Origin: Ectocarpus siliculosus
Taxonomy: Eukaryota; Sar; Phaeophyceae; Ectocarpales; Ectocarpaceae
Direction of reading: 5' to 3'
Length of the DNA: 64,000 nucleotides
Assembly: GCA_000310025.1 (NCBI GenBank)
Contig: FN649746.1
Location: 1,881,613 to 1,945,612, forward strand
The translations under genes and the position numbers were made by a program. Of the stretch, positions 22,701 to 33,900 are shown one piece after another. Numbering within the stretch: the stretch's first letter is position 1; each line of letters starts with the position of its first letter. The notes under the pieces are model-generated. The model did no database searches and was not told the origin of the DNA. It saw only the letters and a program-made list of their open reading frames with translations.

Positions 22701-25700
22701 TGGTTCAAACGGGCAGGTGAAGAGGGCAACATGTAAGCCTAAGGCGGGGAGTTTTTCAGAAGACGGGGGAAGGCGGCGATGCCTACCGGCACGAGACCAA
22801 CTAGAAGGCGCGGGGTGTCCTCGAAAGACGGGAATGACGGTTGAGATCTAACATGATTGTTTTCTACCAGAACGAAAGAAAAAAGGCGGGGGTGAACACA
22901 AAATAATAGAAAGGCGGTGATACCAAACAGAGCAAAACACTAAAAAGGGTGAGTGTTTTTTCTCGATTAACTCGTACTTCATGCTTGGTGTGGGAAGGAT
23001 ACGTCACCCACCGGCAGGCCACCGGGGATTGTTTGTTTGTTTGTTTTTCTTCACATTAAACTCGTGTCAGTTGCTAATCCCAAAATCTAGCAAAGACTCG
23101 GCCCGTGGTCACAAAAATGCTAAAACCATCAGAAGATCTAAAGAACACGCACACTATTAGCAAGAAAAGGGTACACAAGCCCGAGGAGGTACACCTACAA
23201 TCCCTGCAGCACGTTTGCGTGCTCACAACTGAACTACACGCCCACACACTACAAATCGACTACAGCAGCGGCATCACCCCCCTTGTCCCGCACTTCACCA
23301 AAATGAATGTTTGTCGACTACAGCGTACTGTGCACGATTAGCGTTGCGTGAAGCTTAACAAAAAAATTGCATTTTCGAAGTAGATTCATTCATGTGCGCC
23401 CGATCACCGAACAACTCAAAAGAACATTTGGAAAATGTGCTGATCCACGAAGGGACCCTTGATGCTTGGGGTAGTCAGCACCTTATCCCCAACGGTGATC
23501 AAGCTCTGGAATGGGGCTCAAAGTGGAACCCGCTTCTGCCGCTGTTGCCCTGTGTCTCTTTTGCCACCACCACCACCAACGCTAATTGTTGCGTGATACG
23601 TATCCTGAGCGTGTTTGTTTCGCCCGCAGCACGTCTTCTCTCGTAATCATGCTCTTGCCCTCTTGGGGACAACCACCCCCCACCACACCTCACAAGACAC
23701 GTAAAAAAAATGCATGACATATTCTTGTTCTTTGTGTCTCTCTGACATCTCGCTATATGCATACAAACACCGGTAAGGGGCGAGCCACGCTCTTCCCGAT
23801 GCCGAACTACTTAAGTTGGGTAATCAAGGTCTCCAGATCGCTATTGGTGTGTGTGCGATCCTCTTTTTGGCGGTACCTTTCGTCAACTAAGCTCTAAGGC
23901 CATTGAAATCCTGCCATTTCAAATGCAAATCCTGAGATACAATACCGTTGTAAATCGCGCTCTCTGTCTCTCCCCACGGCCCCTTTCTGCCCCGCGTACT
24001 CTCTCTGCACACACGCACCTTTGAGTTTGTATCGATTTCCACCTGTGCCGCCAGCTCCTCCGACGTAGGCTCTCTCCCCAGTGATTTCCTCAGCTTTGGG
24101 ACCGATCTGTGCACGGTGTTGTACTGGTTTTTTACCCACATAGGCACGTGGATGAAACGCTCTTCCTGCAGAGTTGGACCACGAGGGGGGGGGGGGGCTG
24201 GGTTTACATGTGAGGCGAGAATCCTATCAAAAACTTTACTATGTGTTCGTTTTTCAGTTAACTATGCTTTACAGGTTTGTTGGACGACAAGCACTGCAGA
24301 GCTGCCATAGGGTTGACTCGGTAGGATATCACACGCACGTATCGGCGTGAACATGACGTTGTTGTGACTTACGTGTATGTTGTCTTTACATGTAACCAGG
24401 TGACCAATCAACACAGAGGCAGAGGCAAAGCCACTACCGACGGCAACCAAGACTACGACAACACGACGACGACGACGACAACTTGACACCAACACCTACG
24501 CCAACAGCAACAGCAACAGCAACAACAACAACAACCGACAAACAAACGACCCGTTTGGACCGGCAACACCGACTTTTGACAACACCGCCGCGACGAAAAC
24601 CACAAACTAAATAGCGCCAACACCTACGCCAACATTAGCCAGCACCGCATCCTCGTGGATAGCAAAGCGTTGCACGTGAAAACGAGAGGGGCAGTCCGTG
24701 ACCCTGACCCTAAACCATTTCCCGTACCCCGCACCAGAACCAAGCTTCATTTCCTCGCGCCAAGATTACCGAAACAACAAGAAACGGACCGTCTGAACGG
24801 CAGCACACGCTGTGACAAAAACAACGGCAACAAATCACACGCCAACAGCAGCCGCAACAGCAGCAACAACGACAACAACAAACGCACCGTTTGGACCGAC
24901 ACGCGAAGCCTCGCCTCGATCCACCAGATGGCGTAGGTCGTGAAGCGGAAGCCCTTGCTGGGGTCGTATCTCTCCGCGGCCCGGATGAGACCGATGGTGC
25001 CCTCTTGAATCAGGGTCTACAAGAACAAAATACGTACAAATACGGAAGGAAAAAGGCAGAAAAACGGTGGGATCGTGAGACGGGATGGAGGGAAGGCAAA
25101 CAACATACGAGGGCGTTAGGTGGCTGCTAAATAGACCGTTCTCATGAAAAACAGAGTTCAAGCAAGCACAGGAGAACGAAAAGTGGCGAGGTGAAGAAGA
25201 AAAACAGACATAGTATGGATGATGATGCCTCCCCCTGCTTCACCAGACTACGGCCGAGAGAGAGAGAGGAGGAGGGCGCTACAATTAGATCGTGTGAGCA
25301 CAATTTTGCTTGCCAACAATAGTTGAAAAAAAAATAAAATCGATCTCGATACAGCAACACAGGCAGGCGTGTGGGAAATCAGCGTTTCTTGCTCTCTCGA
25401 GAAGGACGGCTTGCGTGCGTGCTACTTTTTGAACCAGCCCATTCGACCTTTCATGTCAGCGGCACAGCAAGTAGAGCAACACACGAGCGGTTGCGCCGCT
25501 TCGGAGGGGTTCGAAAACCCCCCCAGCAACAATGAGGGTACAAAGTGGTCTGGATATACCGCGGTTCCGACTTGTGCCGGTCCCGATACACCGCGGAAAA
25601 ATCGCCGGTCACGGGATTTAGGCACCATATTTAGACGCTACTTCGCATTCCCCAACACTCGGTAGTGCGGTGCGACTTTTGCCTATCACCACACCGCGGT

Positions 25701-28568
25701 ATACCGGATCCACGACTCTGTAACAGTAATGTAACGCCTTCAGCATCTCAAACAGAGGCGACTTGCAGCGGCGGCAGCGGGCAAGAGGATTTTGCCCGTT
25801 CGGTTTAGGGTCGGGGCTCGCCAGTGGCTATGCGAGATGGAGTGGGGCACATGTGGGAAGGGAACCGTCGTCCAGGGACATCGAACCAAATACAGGCAAA
25901 AACAACAACAACAACAACAACAACAACGCCTTGATCGATGACGAAACAGGGATGCAGACGCTCAACCAGCATCCAGCGCGAACAACTACGACCAAGCAAC
26001 ACCAGCAGGAGAAGCATGGCTACTGAAGAAGACAGGGCAGGGCATGAAAGGACCACGCATCACAAAACGCAACCAAGCACTGCAGAACCAGTCCCATGCG
26101 GAAAAAAGGAAGCAATGGTCTCCAATATGGGTACCGTCTAGTCAGGCGGAGGGCGCGCCAAGCAAGCACAATGCCAACGGTCATTTGACCATGCCAATGC
26201 CAACAGTCATTTCGCCATACTGAAAAGAAAACATAGCTCAGTCCGATCGGCAGCTCGTAAGGGAGTCTTCGGGAAAAGCTCCTCCATCCCCCCAAAAAAA
26301 AAAATATATATATATATACCTGCAGGCAGCCGCAGTCAAAGTGGCTCCGCTTGTACTTGTTCGCCAACGAGACCACCAGGGCCAGGTTGCACACCACCAG
26401 CTTCTGCCTCGCCTCCATGCCGGCCTGCATGACGGAGGCGAACGCCTCTTCTGACAGTCCCGCGGAGCGCGCTACGTCCCGGAGGCGCGGCCTGCGGCCG
26501 CTGTCTTTCTCCGCCTTCTCCTGTGCCTGGGAGGGAAGGCGAGAGCACGACCACGAAACAGGTCGTCGAAGACTGCTGTGGTACACCAAGTGTTTTTGGC
26601 ACGACCCCGAAACAGGTCGTCGTAAAGACTGCTGCGGTATACCAGGTGTGGTTTGGCATGACCACAAAACATGTCGTCACAAGACTGCTGCGGTATACCA
26701 GGTGCCTTCTGGCACGACCCTGAAACACGTCGTCATAAGACTGCCGTGGAATACCATGTGTGTTTGGCCTTTCGCCCACGAAGGTGTTCTCCGTGAGGTG
26801 TTCTCGAGGACACCAACTCTTGGTCCCGTTTGCCGCTTTATTCTCTCGTTGCCTCCCCTTGATACAGATTTCTAAACATATTTTTTTCTTCCTGTTTCGT
26901 TGAGGTTCGCTGGGCTCTTCGCGCCGCTTGGACAGAACGTCACAGATGCAGCTGCTGCTCTATGTGGGCCTCATCTCCCTCCTGACAACCGCAACAGCAG
27001 AATCATCAAAGGCACCGGCATCCAACCGGTGTTGTCGATTAGATGTAAAATACCCGCCGGGATATGATCCACTGCTGCCGTCGCGTCCCCGTTGAATTAC
27101 AACAAAGCCGGGTTTTCGCTTTCCGTTGCCAAGACCACCGCCACCTGTATCGGTACTCTTGTGCACAACCAACAGACAAACCAACCACCAATCAACGTCC
27201 CCATCGACGAGACCTCCATCTCCCCCAACCAAAATCTTCCACGAACATGACTTGCCCCTTGTCCCCTGCAAAAATCCGCTTCGGAGAAATGCCTCCGCAG
27301 GATCCCTCCCCCCCCCCCCCGGGGCTTCGCGCTTGGGGATGTGAGAGCCTGGGCCGGGGAGGACCCGGCTGCTCCGTCCTGGGTCTGTAGGGATGCGAGG
27401 TAAATTGTTTACCGACTATTGACATGAACAGCTACGGGTACCCCTCCCCCCTCTGTAACGACTACGGGTTTCACAGCTGCGGGTGCCCCTCCCCCCTCAC
27501 CTCGATTAGCCCCCGATACCGCTGCACCGTTTCCCCGAGCTCCATCTCTTCCTCGTGGTTCAGGAACTTCCTCCCGCCGGATTGCCGGTGGACCCCCTGC
27601 ATCAGCTCGGCGAGGTGCGCGAAAAAAACGGGGTCCCCGCAGGTCATGCGCAAGCGTGCGCTGTCCATCGCGCGCCCGGCGAGGTCCCCCTTCCTGGCCG
27701 TGCGCATCAGCTCCTTGATATCCGCGTCGTTTCTAGCCGCCGCCGCCGCCGCCGACGGCGACGGGTCGCTGGTGGCGGCGGCGCCCCCCGCCGTCCCCCA
27801 AACCGCGGCGGTTGCCCCCGCCGCCGCCGCCGTGCCCCCGCCCCGGTTTCCTTCCAGCTCCTCGACCATGATGCCGACCTCCTCCAGGCGCGCCGCGTCT
27901 CGCTCCGAGAGGGACGGCGCGTCGTCTACGGTGGAGGCGTCGGTGTCGGCGGGGCCGCTGCCGTCGCCGTCCCCGTCGAAGCCGAAACTGGTCAAGAGGT
28001 CCACGTCGTCATCCCACTCGCAGTTCCAGCCGGCGCCTCCGTCCTCTGGTCGGTGGCTCGCCTCGCCCGTGCTCCAGTCGTCCGTGAGCCCTATTTGGGT
28101 TCTGCTCCGGAGGCGCGAACGCGGCGGTAGTAGCCCCCCCCCGCTCAAGCAGCGCCCCCCCCCGTAACTTCTCGCCCTTCTTCCTTTCCACAACCACGAA
28201 GGTGTCGGTGGTGGTGGTGCGCCCGTCGACCAGGAACAGCTGATACTATTCCGACGGCTGCAAAGGGCCGACGGTGCTCTACTTCGCCCGGCTGTTGACC
28301 GCGCCGCGCTGCTGGCGTTGCTGGCGTTGCTGCGTCTGCGCAGACGCCGGGTGGAAGCCGGTCGCCAGGCAGACGGAACACCTACACAGACCCTTAGCGG
28401 CGGCGGCGGCCAAGCCGAGCAAAATGCCGTGGACGAGAAGGGGGACGGTGCCGTTGTTGGCGGCGATTGTGGCGCTGCGGCCGCCGCCGCCACCGCTGCC
28501 GCCGCCGCCGCCGCCGGTGCGGCCGCACCCGAAACGGCCAGCAGTGACAGCAGCAACGCGGTGGACAT
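19794..28568 (-). CDS. Sigma-70 family RNA polymerase sigma factor, probably plastid
   Basis: Eight exons (transcript order, minus strand): 28568-27501, 26526-26320, 25016-24903, 24165-24019, 22686-22558, 22170-22074, 20893-20808, 19904-19794; phases agree and the stop is TAA at 19796-19794, about 652 aa. Sigma regions appear in order: 1.2 ([20 protein letters not shown]), 2.1 ([20 protein letters not shown]), 2.2-2.4 ([18 protein letters not shown], then [13 protein letters not shown]), 3.0 ([20 protein letters not shown]), 3.2/4.1 ([25 protein letters not shown]) and the 4.2 helix-turn-helix ([18 protein letters not shown], then KAFYKLRG). Such nuclear genes supply the promoter-recognition subunit of the plastid-encoded polymerase. 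The N terminus is low-complexity: [18 protein letters not shown] at 28568 could be a signal peptide, but the frame stays open to 28820 and no clear ASAFAP motif is seen, so start and targeting are uncertain. An N gap lies in the intron 22171-22557. Confidence 0.85.
20044..20115 (-). mobile_element. Family A 3'-end fragment (copy A9)
   Basis: Minus-strand fragment of the terminal block (CACGACTACGGCATGC, then ATGAGTACACC) ending in a CCCCCT run, in the last intron of the sigma factor gene. Confidence 0.55.
20316..20492 (+). mobile_element. Family B MITE (copy B2)
   Basis: Left end ACACAAGATACCACACCCCC, continuing to GAGCTCGATTG; right end AATCGAGCTTTGAAATCAGT, continuing to GGCGTGGTATCTAA. 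The two ends are imperfect inverted repeats. It lies in the last intron of the sigma factor gene. Confidence 0.7.
20985..21305 (-). mobile_element. Family A repeats, two 5'-truncated copies side by side (A4)
   Basis: Two minus-orientation copies, each ending in its own C run (GGGGGGGGGG at about 20986-20995 and GGGGGGGG at 21119-21126). The first is cut after ~125 bp; the second, more diverged at its tail, extends to the CATGCGACTCGCCGAATACC block. One probably inserted near the C tail of the other. They lie in the sigma factor intron 20894-22073. Confidence 0.72.
21863..22058 (+). mobile_element. Family B MITE (copy B3)
   Basis: Left end ACACAAGATACCACACCCCG; right end AAGCTTTGAAAAAGTCGGTC, continuing to GTGTGATATCCTTTACGC. 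The interior has TGATACGTTTTCGGAAAGAT, shared with copies B2 and B4. It ends about 15 bp from the sigma exon 22074-22170. Confidence 0.7.
22287..22386. other. Assembly gap (100 N)
   Basis: Exactly 100 N, preceded by G-rich low-complexity sequence, inside a sigma factor intron. The size is a placeholder. Flanking exons join in phase, so no exon need be missing. Confidence 0.98.
26545..26768. repeat. ~57-bp minisatellite, four units
   Basis: Four diverged units, each with a GCACGACC-CGAAACAGGTCGTC core followed by GACTGCTGCGGTATACCAGG-like sequence. Each core is an imperfect palindrome (ACGACC and GGTCGT around CGAAAC). The array starts about 20 bp upstream, on the minus strand, of the acceptor of sigma exon 26526-26320. 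Confidence 0.8.
27312..27495 (+). mobile_element. Family A repeat, 5'-truncated (copy A6)
   Basis: Starts directly after a C run with GGGGCTTCGCGCTTGGGGAT, then GTAGGGATGCGAGG, and ends in two degenerate copies of the terminal block (CTACGGGTACCCCTCCCCCC and CTGCGGGTGCCCCTCCCCCC). It abuts the donor of sigma exon 28568-27501: the donor GTGAGG pairs with CCTCAC at 27495-27500, so the C-rich tail lies at the 5' splice site. Confidence 0.65.
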
Positions 28569-29161
28569 CGACAGTCCCGAGGCGGGAATCGACACCCCTC
28601 CCGTCCACGCGGGAGAAAAGGCTCCGCCGCTGACGCCGCCCGCCTGCTTGAGATATGCTTGCCGACACGCTTCCCTACCGCCTCCGACGCTGCCGACACC
28701 GGGCGGCGGCGGCGCCGCGGAGCGGGGACGGATGCGCCGCGCCGTCGTTGTGAGCGGGCGAGAACAGACGGCTATTGGCCTGGTCGCCGGGCTTCCCGCG
28801 TGGGAATCGACGAAATCCATTTCTAGATCCCAAGCTTCCTTGTTTCCCTGTGTGTGCGGAGTAAGCGGGAGCAGGCACGATGGCGTGCCCTGCCGGGTAC
28901 CTGCGGATCGTGCGTTTCAACATATGCATATACACAGGAGTCAGGAGGTGACGGAGACGAGTGATCGTGTCTGCTATTGTAGCTTCTTGTTCGTCTAGGT
29001 CGAGAGTTTTTTGAAACAGAGAAAAGGGTGATGAGATGCCAGCTGCCCCGTGCCGTTGCAAGTGGGGGAAAGCTATCCATATGTGAACAGAACGATGTAG
29101 AAGGAAGGCTGCAGCCAGCGTGAGGAGGTGAAAAAGGAGCATCGCATTTCAGCATCTTTGG

Positions 29162-30010
29162 TTAACTTGCATCGTACCAATATAGCGGGGGGTTCCGTAT
29201 GGTGTTGAACAAATCTTCGTCGCACTCAAAAATCACAACAACCATAGGTGAACCTGCAGTCCCATAGAGACGGCAGGGCTTCCTCAGGAGGAGTGGCGCG
29301 AAACATCGCGACATCAAGTAACCATGAATGCGTAGGTGTCTATTTAGGTCGAGTCTGTCCTGGAGAGCGAGCGAGACAGATGTTTTTCTGGCCCTGCTTT
29401 TTTGGTTGTACTGAACACGGCTTGTCCGCATCAACAAAAAGGCGAGATGGGCGTCAACGACAGCAGCGTTGTAGGTGGAACCAGACTAACCCAACCTGGG
29501 AGACACGCTGGCGTCACAAGTGTTCAGCGTAGAGTGCACGCAGGCAACGCCAAAGGACCGACAAAACATGCAGACACAAAGCTCACAGAGGCAGCAGCAG
29601 CAGCAGCAGCAGCTCTTTTTCAGATGTCCTGACGTACAGCTACGTAGCTTCTCTTGTCGCTGCCACGACAGCGGGGACAAAGGGCAATCGCTCTCGCTGC
29701 GCAGATATATCAGCCTCTTCGTTCTGTGCTCACCACTTTGCCCTCTTGTGCGCGCCTGAAAGTATATCCCAAAGCTGTCACCCTGATGATGAGCACGGCA
29801 GGACCGGCAGCAGCGGGCACCTCAACAGAACCCCCGCACCTCCAGATCACGTTCAATCAATCTGAGGGGTTTCGCGAGGGAGGTAGGCGTTGGAGGGGGG
29901 GGTATGAAGCGGAGGAACATTTTCTGAAACGGCTGGACCGCGCGCATGTTCACGAAGAAAGCAGCATCTATGTACACTCGCTGCTTGAAGGCCGTCTGAA
30001 GTTTTGAAAG

Positions 30011-30057
<47 letters not shown>

Positions 30058-30150
30058 TAGATAGAGAGCGAGCCAGAAATCATCACCATCATCATTCTAC
30101 ACGCAACGATCTTACCGTGAAATCGGGGAGAGAACGGGGGCTGACATGTT
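29162..30150 (-). CDS. Possible small spliced gene, 5'-partial
   Basis: Minus-strand exons about 30150-30116 (VQHVSPRSLPDFT, donor GTAAGA), 29995-29827 (AFKQRVYIDAAFFVNMRAVQ, acceptor after a CT-rich tract and TTCAG) and 29253-29162 (SPMVVVIFECDEDLFNTIRN, then PPLYWYDAS and TAA; acceptor CTGCAG). Phases agree if the second donor is GTTGAG at 29826-29821, which is weak. The reading is not repetitive and looks protein-like, but I recognise no family. It could be a separate gene or upstream exons related to the neighbouring sigma factor gene. Confidence 0.35.
30009..30066. repeat. GA dinucleotide microsatellite
   Basis: Pure GA run followed by GATA units. On the minus strand it is a CT tract directly upstream of the candidate acceptor at 29997-29996. 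Confidence 0.9.
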
Positions 30151-30159
30151 GTACTTCCA

Positions 30160-30985
30160 GGTTGACATGCGTTCATACATGCGTTATACATGATCAGAAA
30201 CACATGTCTACCGCACGTCTTCGCGAGTCGAGCGATCACCAACGCCGATCTTTTGAAGTTCAAAACATGGAAGCCCGGATGGTCATGGATCTAAGGTGAC
30301 GATGCATTTCTATATTGTACCCCGTGATGCAGAAGAAAATATCCAGCAGTACTGTAGCTCCACGGTCGGTAGTCTATGTACTACATACAGTAATGTAGCA
30401 CAGAGATCTCGATATCGGTAGATAAGCACACCTATTGTAGCGTGGAGAGTGGTACTTCACAACATGTCAAACGTCGAAGACAAGAACCAAGAGCATTTAC
30501 TGTAGTCTATCTCCGGGAGGGCGTGAAGCTGTACCGCGCGGAAGTGCCACAACAAATTGAAGAGGCCCATCTCTTCGCAATAATAGTTTGTCCGGACACC
30601 AAAAAACCCCGACGCCGTCGCATATTTTGCCGTTCCCCGACACCAAAAACTGCTGAAAATTACATGCAACACCCAATCCCCAAAACAAAACACACCCTAC
30701 ACATACCTATAGTCTACTGCGTGTAATTTGCTGCTTTATGGACTACGGTATGCATCTGCGACGACCCATCTTTTCGCTATTGACCAAGCTATTGATCGTC
30801 TGGTCTGTTGCGGTGCGCCACACCCTTTTTCAGCAAAATATCAGTGACTTGTCGATACTTCGTGAAGACAGAAGTGAGCAACCCCGGAAGTTCAGTGTTG
30901 CGTAGGTATCGCAGCTATTCGAAAAGCTGAAAAGTGCCGCTGTTATATCATAACACACGGCGTGGGAACCGTATCGCCACAGAAT
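30160..30985. other. Intergenic, no supported gene
   Basis: AT-rich with short frames only. The frame 30442-30726 (+) has no ATG at its start and no domain-like sequence. Confidence 0.45.
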
Positions 30986-30987
30986 CT

Positions 30988-33900
30988 GTGGTCTGTAAGG
31001 CCTTCTCAGCCTTCACCCCTCCGTCTCGGACCCTGTGGCCCACCTTCTCGCAGGTGCACGAAAAGTCGATCGGCAACTCCTCCTAACGGCGATACCGCGG
31101 ACATAGACAAATCGCCACGAGCTCCTACCCGCCTGTTTCCGCACAATCGCGACGAGGCTTGCACAAATACTGCAGGCCTTAGGGCGATCAAGAGTGCTTC
31201 TAGTCTCTCTAGAGACCCACGCAACGTTTGCACGAAGTTGGGCTTCGGCGTTGGGCACGTTCAGGGAGTAGGGAAGAATGTGACACACGAAAGCATGGAC
31301 CATGCTGCATCAGTTGTACTCGGCCAGCAACAAGAGAACCTCCCCCCTCAGCAGCAGCAGCAGCAGCATCAGCAGCATCAGCAGCACAAGCATGGGAAAC
31401 ATCAAGACGACCACCCCCCGTCCGGCATCCTGTTGGATGCAGGGATCGGCCGCAAGGCGGACGACTCGAAAGGTGCCTGCGATCGGTTCCGTGCACCCCT
31501 ATGTGATGGGAGACCCACGGCCTTTGGTTCAGAGGAGTACATTGAAAGGAGGAGACGGAGGACGGCGCTGGGTGAAGATGTTGTCCGGCAGCTAGGGCAA
31601 GTGCTCGGAAAGGCTGATACGCTGTAAGTATCTCGGTAGCACTTGAGGCCGGCTCCTTGAGCCAAGACTGGTAGGTGAATAATTTCTCTCAGGCAACCGC
31701 AACATAAGTGTACCTGTTCGCAGAAAAAATGAGTGAAGACCTGCATACAATGTACGCATATTGTGGCTGAAACAAGTTTCTCTGGTGGGCGGCAATCGCG
31801 GCTAGCTCGCGTGCATTCAGGCCAGTCACGATCAGATGCACTTTGCCGACGTCTAGACTAACCATGAACTAGCCCGGGCACGGCGAGGTATAGGTTGTAC
31901 TGTTTGAGAACTACACTAAAATTCCACAACTTCGAGCCTGTTGCAATTAAAGCATGTCCCGCGTGGTTAAAAAAAAGCGAGAATACTTGCCAAAAAATCG
32001 ACCATTTTGTGCTGCAACTGCAAACACGAGTGCCCGGCGCCTTGCAGTTGAAGATTCATGAACGGTCTTATAACTCGAGCTGTCTCGTCGCAGTGTTGCA
32101 GACCAAGGGGTAAGGAAGGCGCAAGCTTTGGTCCGGCGCCTTGCGGTAGAGAAGTATCGAAAGATAGCGACACCGGCCATCGTTGTCGACGACACGCGAA
32201 TTCCAACGACTAGCGAGCAAGTTGTGAAGAGCGTACGAGGATTCGACACGCGCGTGTCTGCTATGAGGGACGGGGTTGCACAAGCGGCGCATGTTGGGCG
32301 GCGTCCTTGGCGGGTCGGGGCGTCTTCGACAACGTGGGCGACGGAAGAAACGTGAGAGGAGACGGCGAAAAGTGACCCCAGAAGAACAAACGAAACATTG
32401 GGCGCTTTGTCGTCAGTTGAACGAAGAAAATTGCTCAACTAGGGCTACGGAAAACTTGAACAAGACACATCACCCATACATTGTGTGAGTTGTTCTCGAA
32501 GCTTCAGTCAGAGATCTTCCTATCGCTGACGCACGCTTTATTTTGCCGCATGTATCCAACAACATCGCGCCGCAGGCAGCTATGAACCTTCTCGACTTTG
32601 GAACGACCGGCCGTCAAAATTCCCATCTCTGGTTTCTAACCCCCCCGCCGGGCAATCCCAGCCACATAAAACACATTCTCCGGCAACATCCTATGCTCGT
32701 AGAACCCTCATCCCACCCTTTCGACTCCGCCCGCTCCCTAGGAGAGAAGCAAGCACTTCGCGCCTGGTGGAAAAGTCGTTACGCAAGGCGGGAGCCGCCG
32801 TCAGTGACACGAAAGGACTCGCTACGGCCGTTGTGGAGCGAGTTGTCAACCGGGCTTGCCTTAACTTGGCCAATAGGCCGTGGAGACTCGCCGGAGTGAG
32901 GTACGCTTGCCCCCAAAAGCCTCTGTTTATGCACCTGCTGGCTAGCTTCTAAGAAGAAGGTCTGCGCGGCCCAGCACGGGCTATGGCCAACAACTGGGTG
33001 ACCGATGTATGGTAGTTTCCGACTACCGCACCAGATGATATGCGGCAAGCGGCATGCTCGCCTTGCAGATACCTCCAGCTGGAACACTACTACTAGGATC
33101 TCGACTTGCCATGTGTTTCCGTCTCCCAACCTAGTCGCATTCTTGACGTCGTGCTGTCGTCGACCTTCTGTGCCCCTCTACAAGCACCAACGTCAACCCC
33201 GCTTGCGGAAAAATGGTTGGTCCCGGTTTGTGCTCCTGTGAACCGCTAACCACACCGTCACGCGCGAACCCGGCCCAACAATGCTTACCAACATGCTTGA
33301 TGTAGGACCGCAATCACACGCGCACTTTCGGCAAAACAGTCCGAGCCGTCGATCCTCGAAACGCTTTCCTCTGAGATACGTTGGGTCCCTGCCTTAACAC
33401 CAAAACCCTGAAGCTACCCCGATCGCCTAACGCAGGCTTTCAATCGACCCTCCTCGTACCGGTGGTGAGCGACGGCGGGCGACGGGGCTAAGAAGGAAAT
33501 ATAGGGAAGACCCTATGAACGCTCTCGTCAGGGGCGTTGAGGCCGCCGCGCGCGAAACCATGGACACAAGGTAGCCATTTTTTTCCAGCAGCCGCCACAC
33601 GCAGCACACGAAACACTCGCGGATGAGAGCCTATCGCCCTGAGAAAAGAAGGTAGTACTACTGTAGTTGAAAATTGCTCCAATCTCCCGCACAGCTTTAG
33701 ATAGGTGCACGACCAATGGTAGGACCTCCGGATCCCCTGCTACAAGGTAGTGAGTCTCGCTTGAATTCCTGTAAACTAGGACCGACTCACCCTGTCCCGG
33801 CCGCTGCACAGTGGGACTGGACACTGTGTGGAGCAAGGGCGTAACGGTGGGCGAGGACACCGCCACTTGGTCAGACCCCGCACGTTCCCAGATGACGGTC

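Noticed and set aside
23780-23880. Possible 5S rRNA fragment (GATGCCGAACT-like)
   Set aside because: Only a short resemblance; no internal promoter or complementary ends.
27424-28998. Plus-strand frames opposite the sigma factor N terminus
   Set aside because: Antisense of Ala/Ser-rich codons; the minus frame leads in phase into sigma region 1.2.
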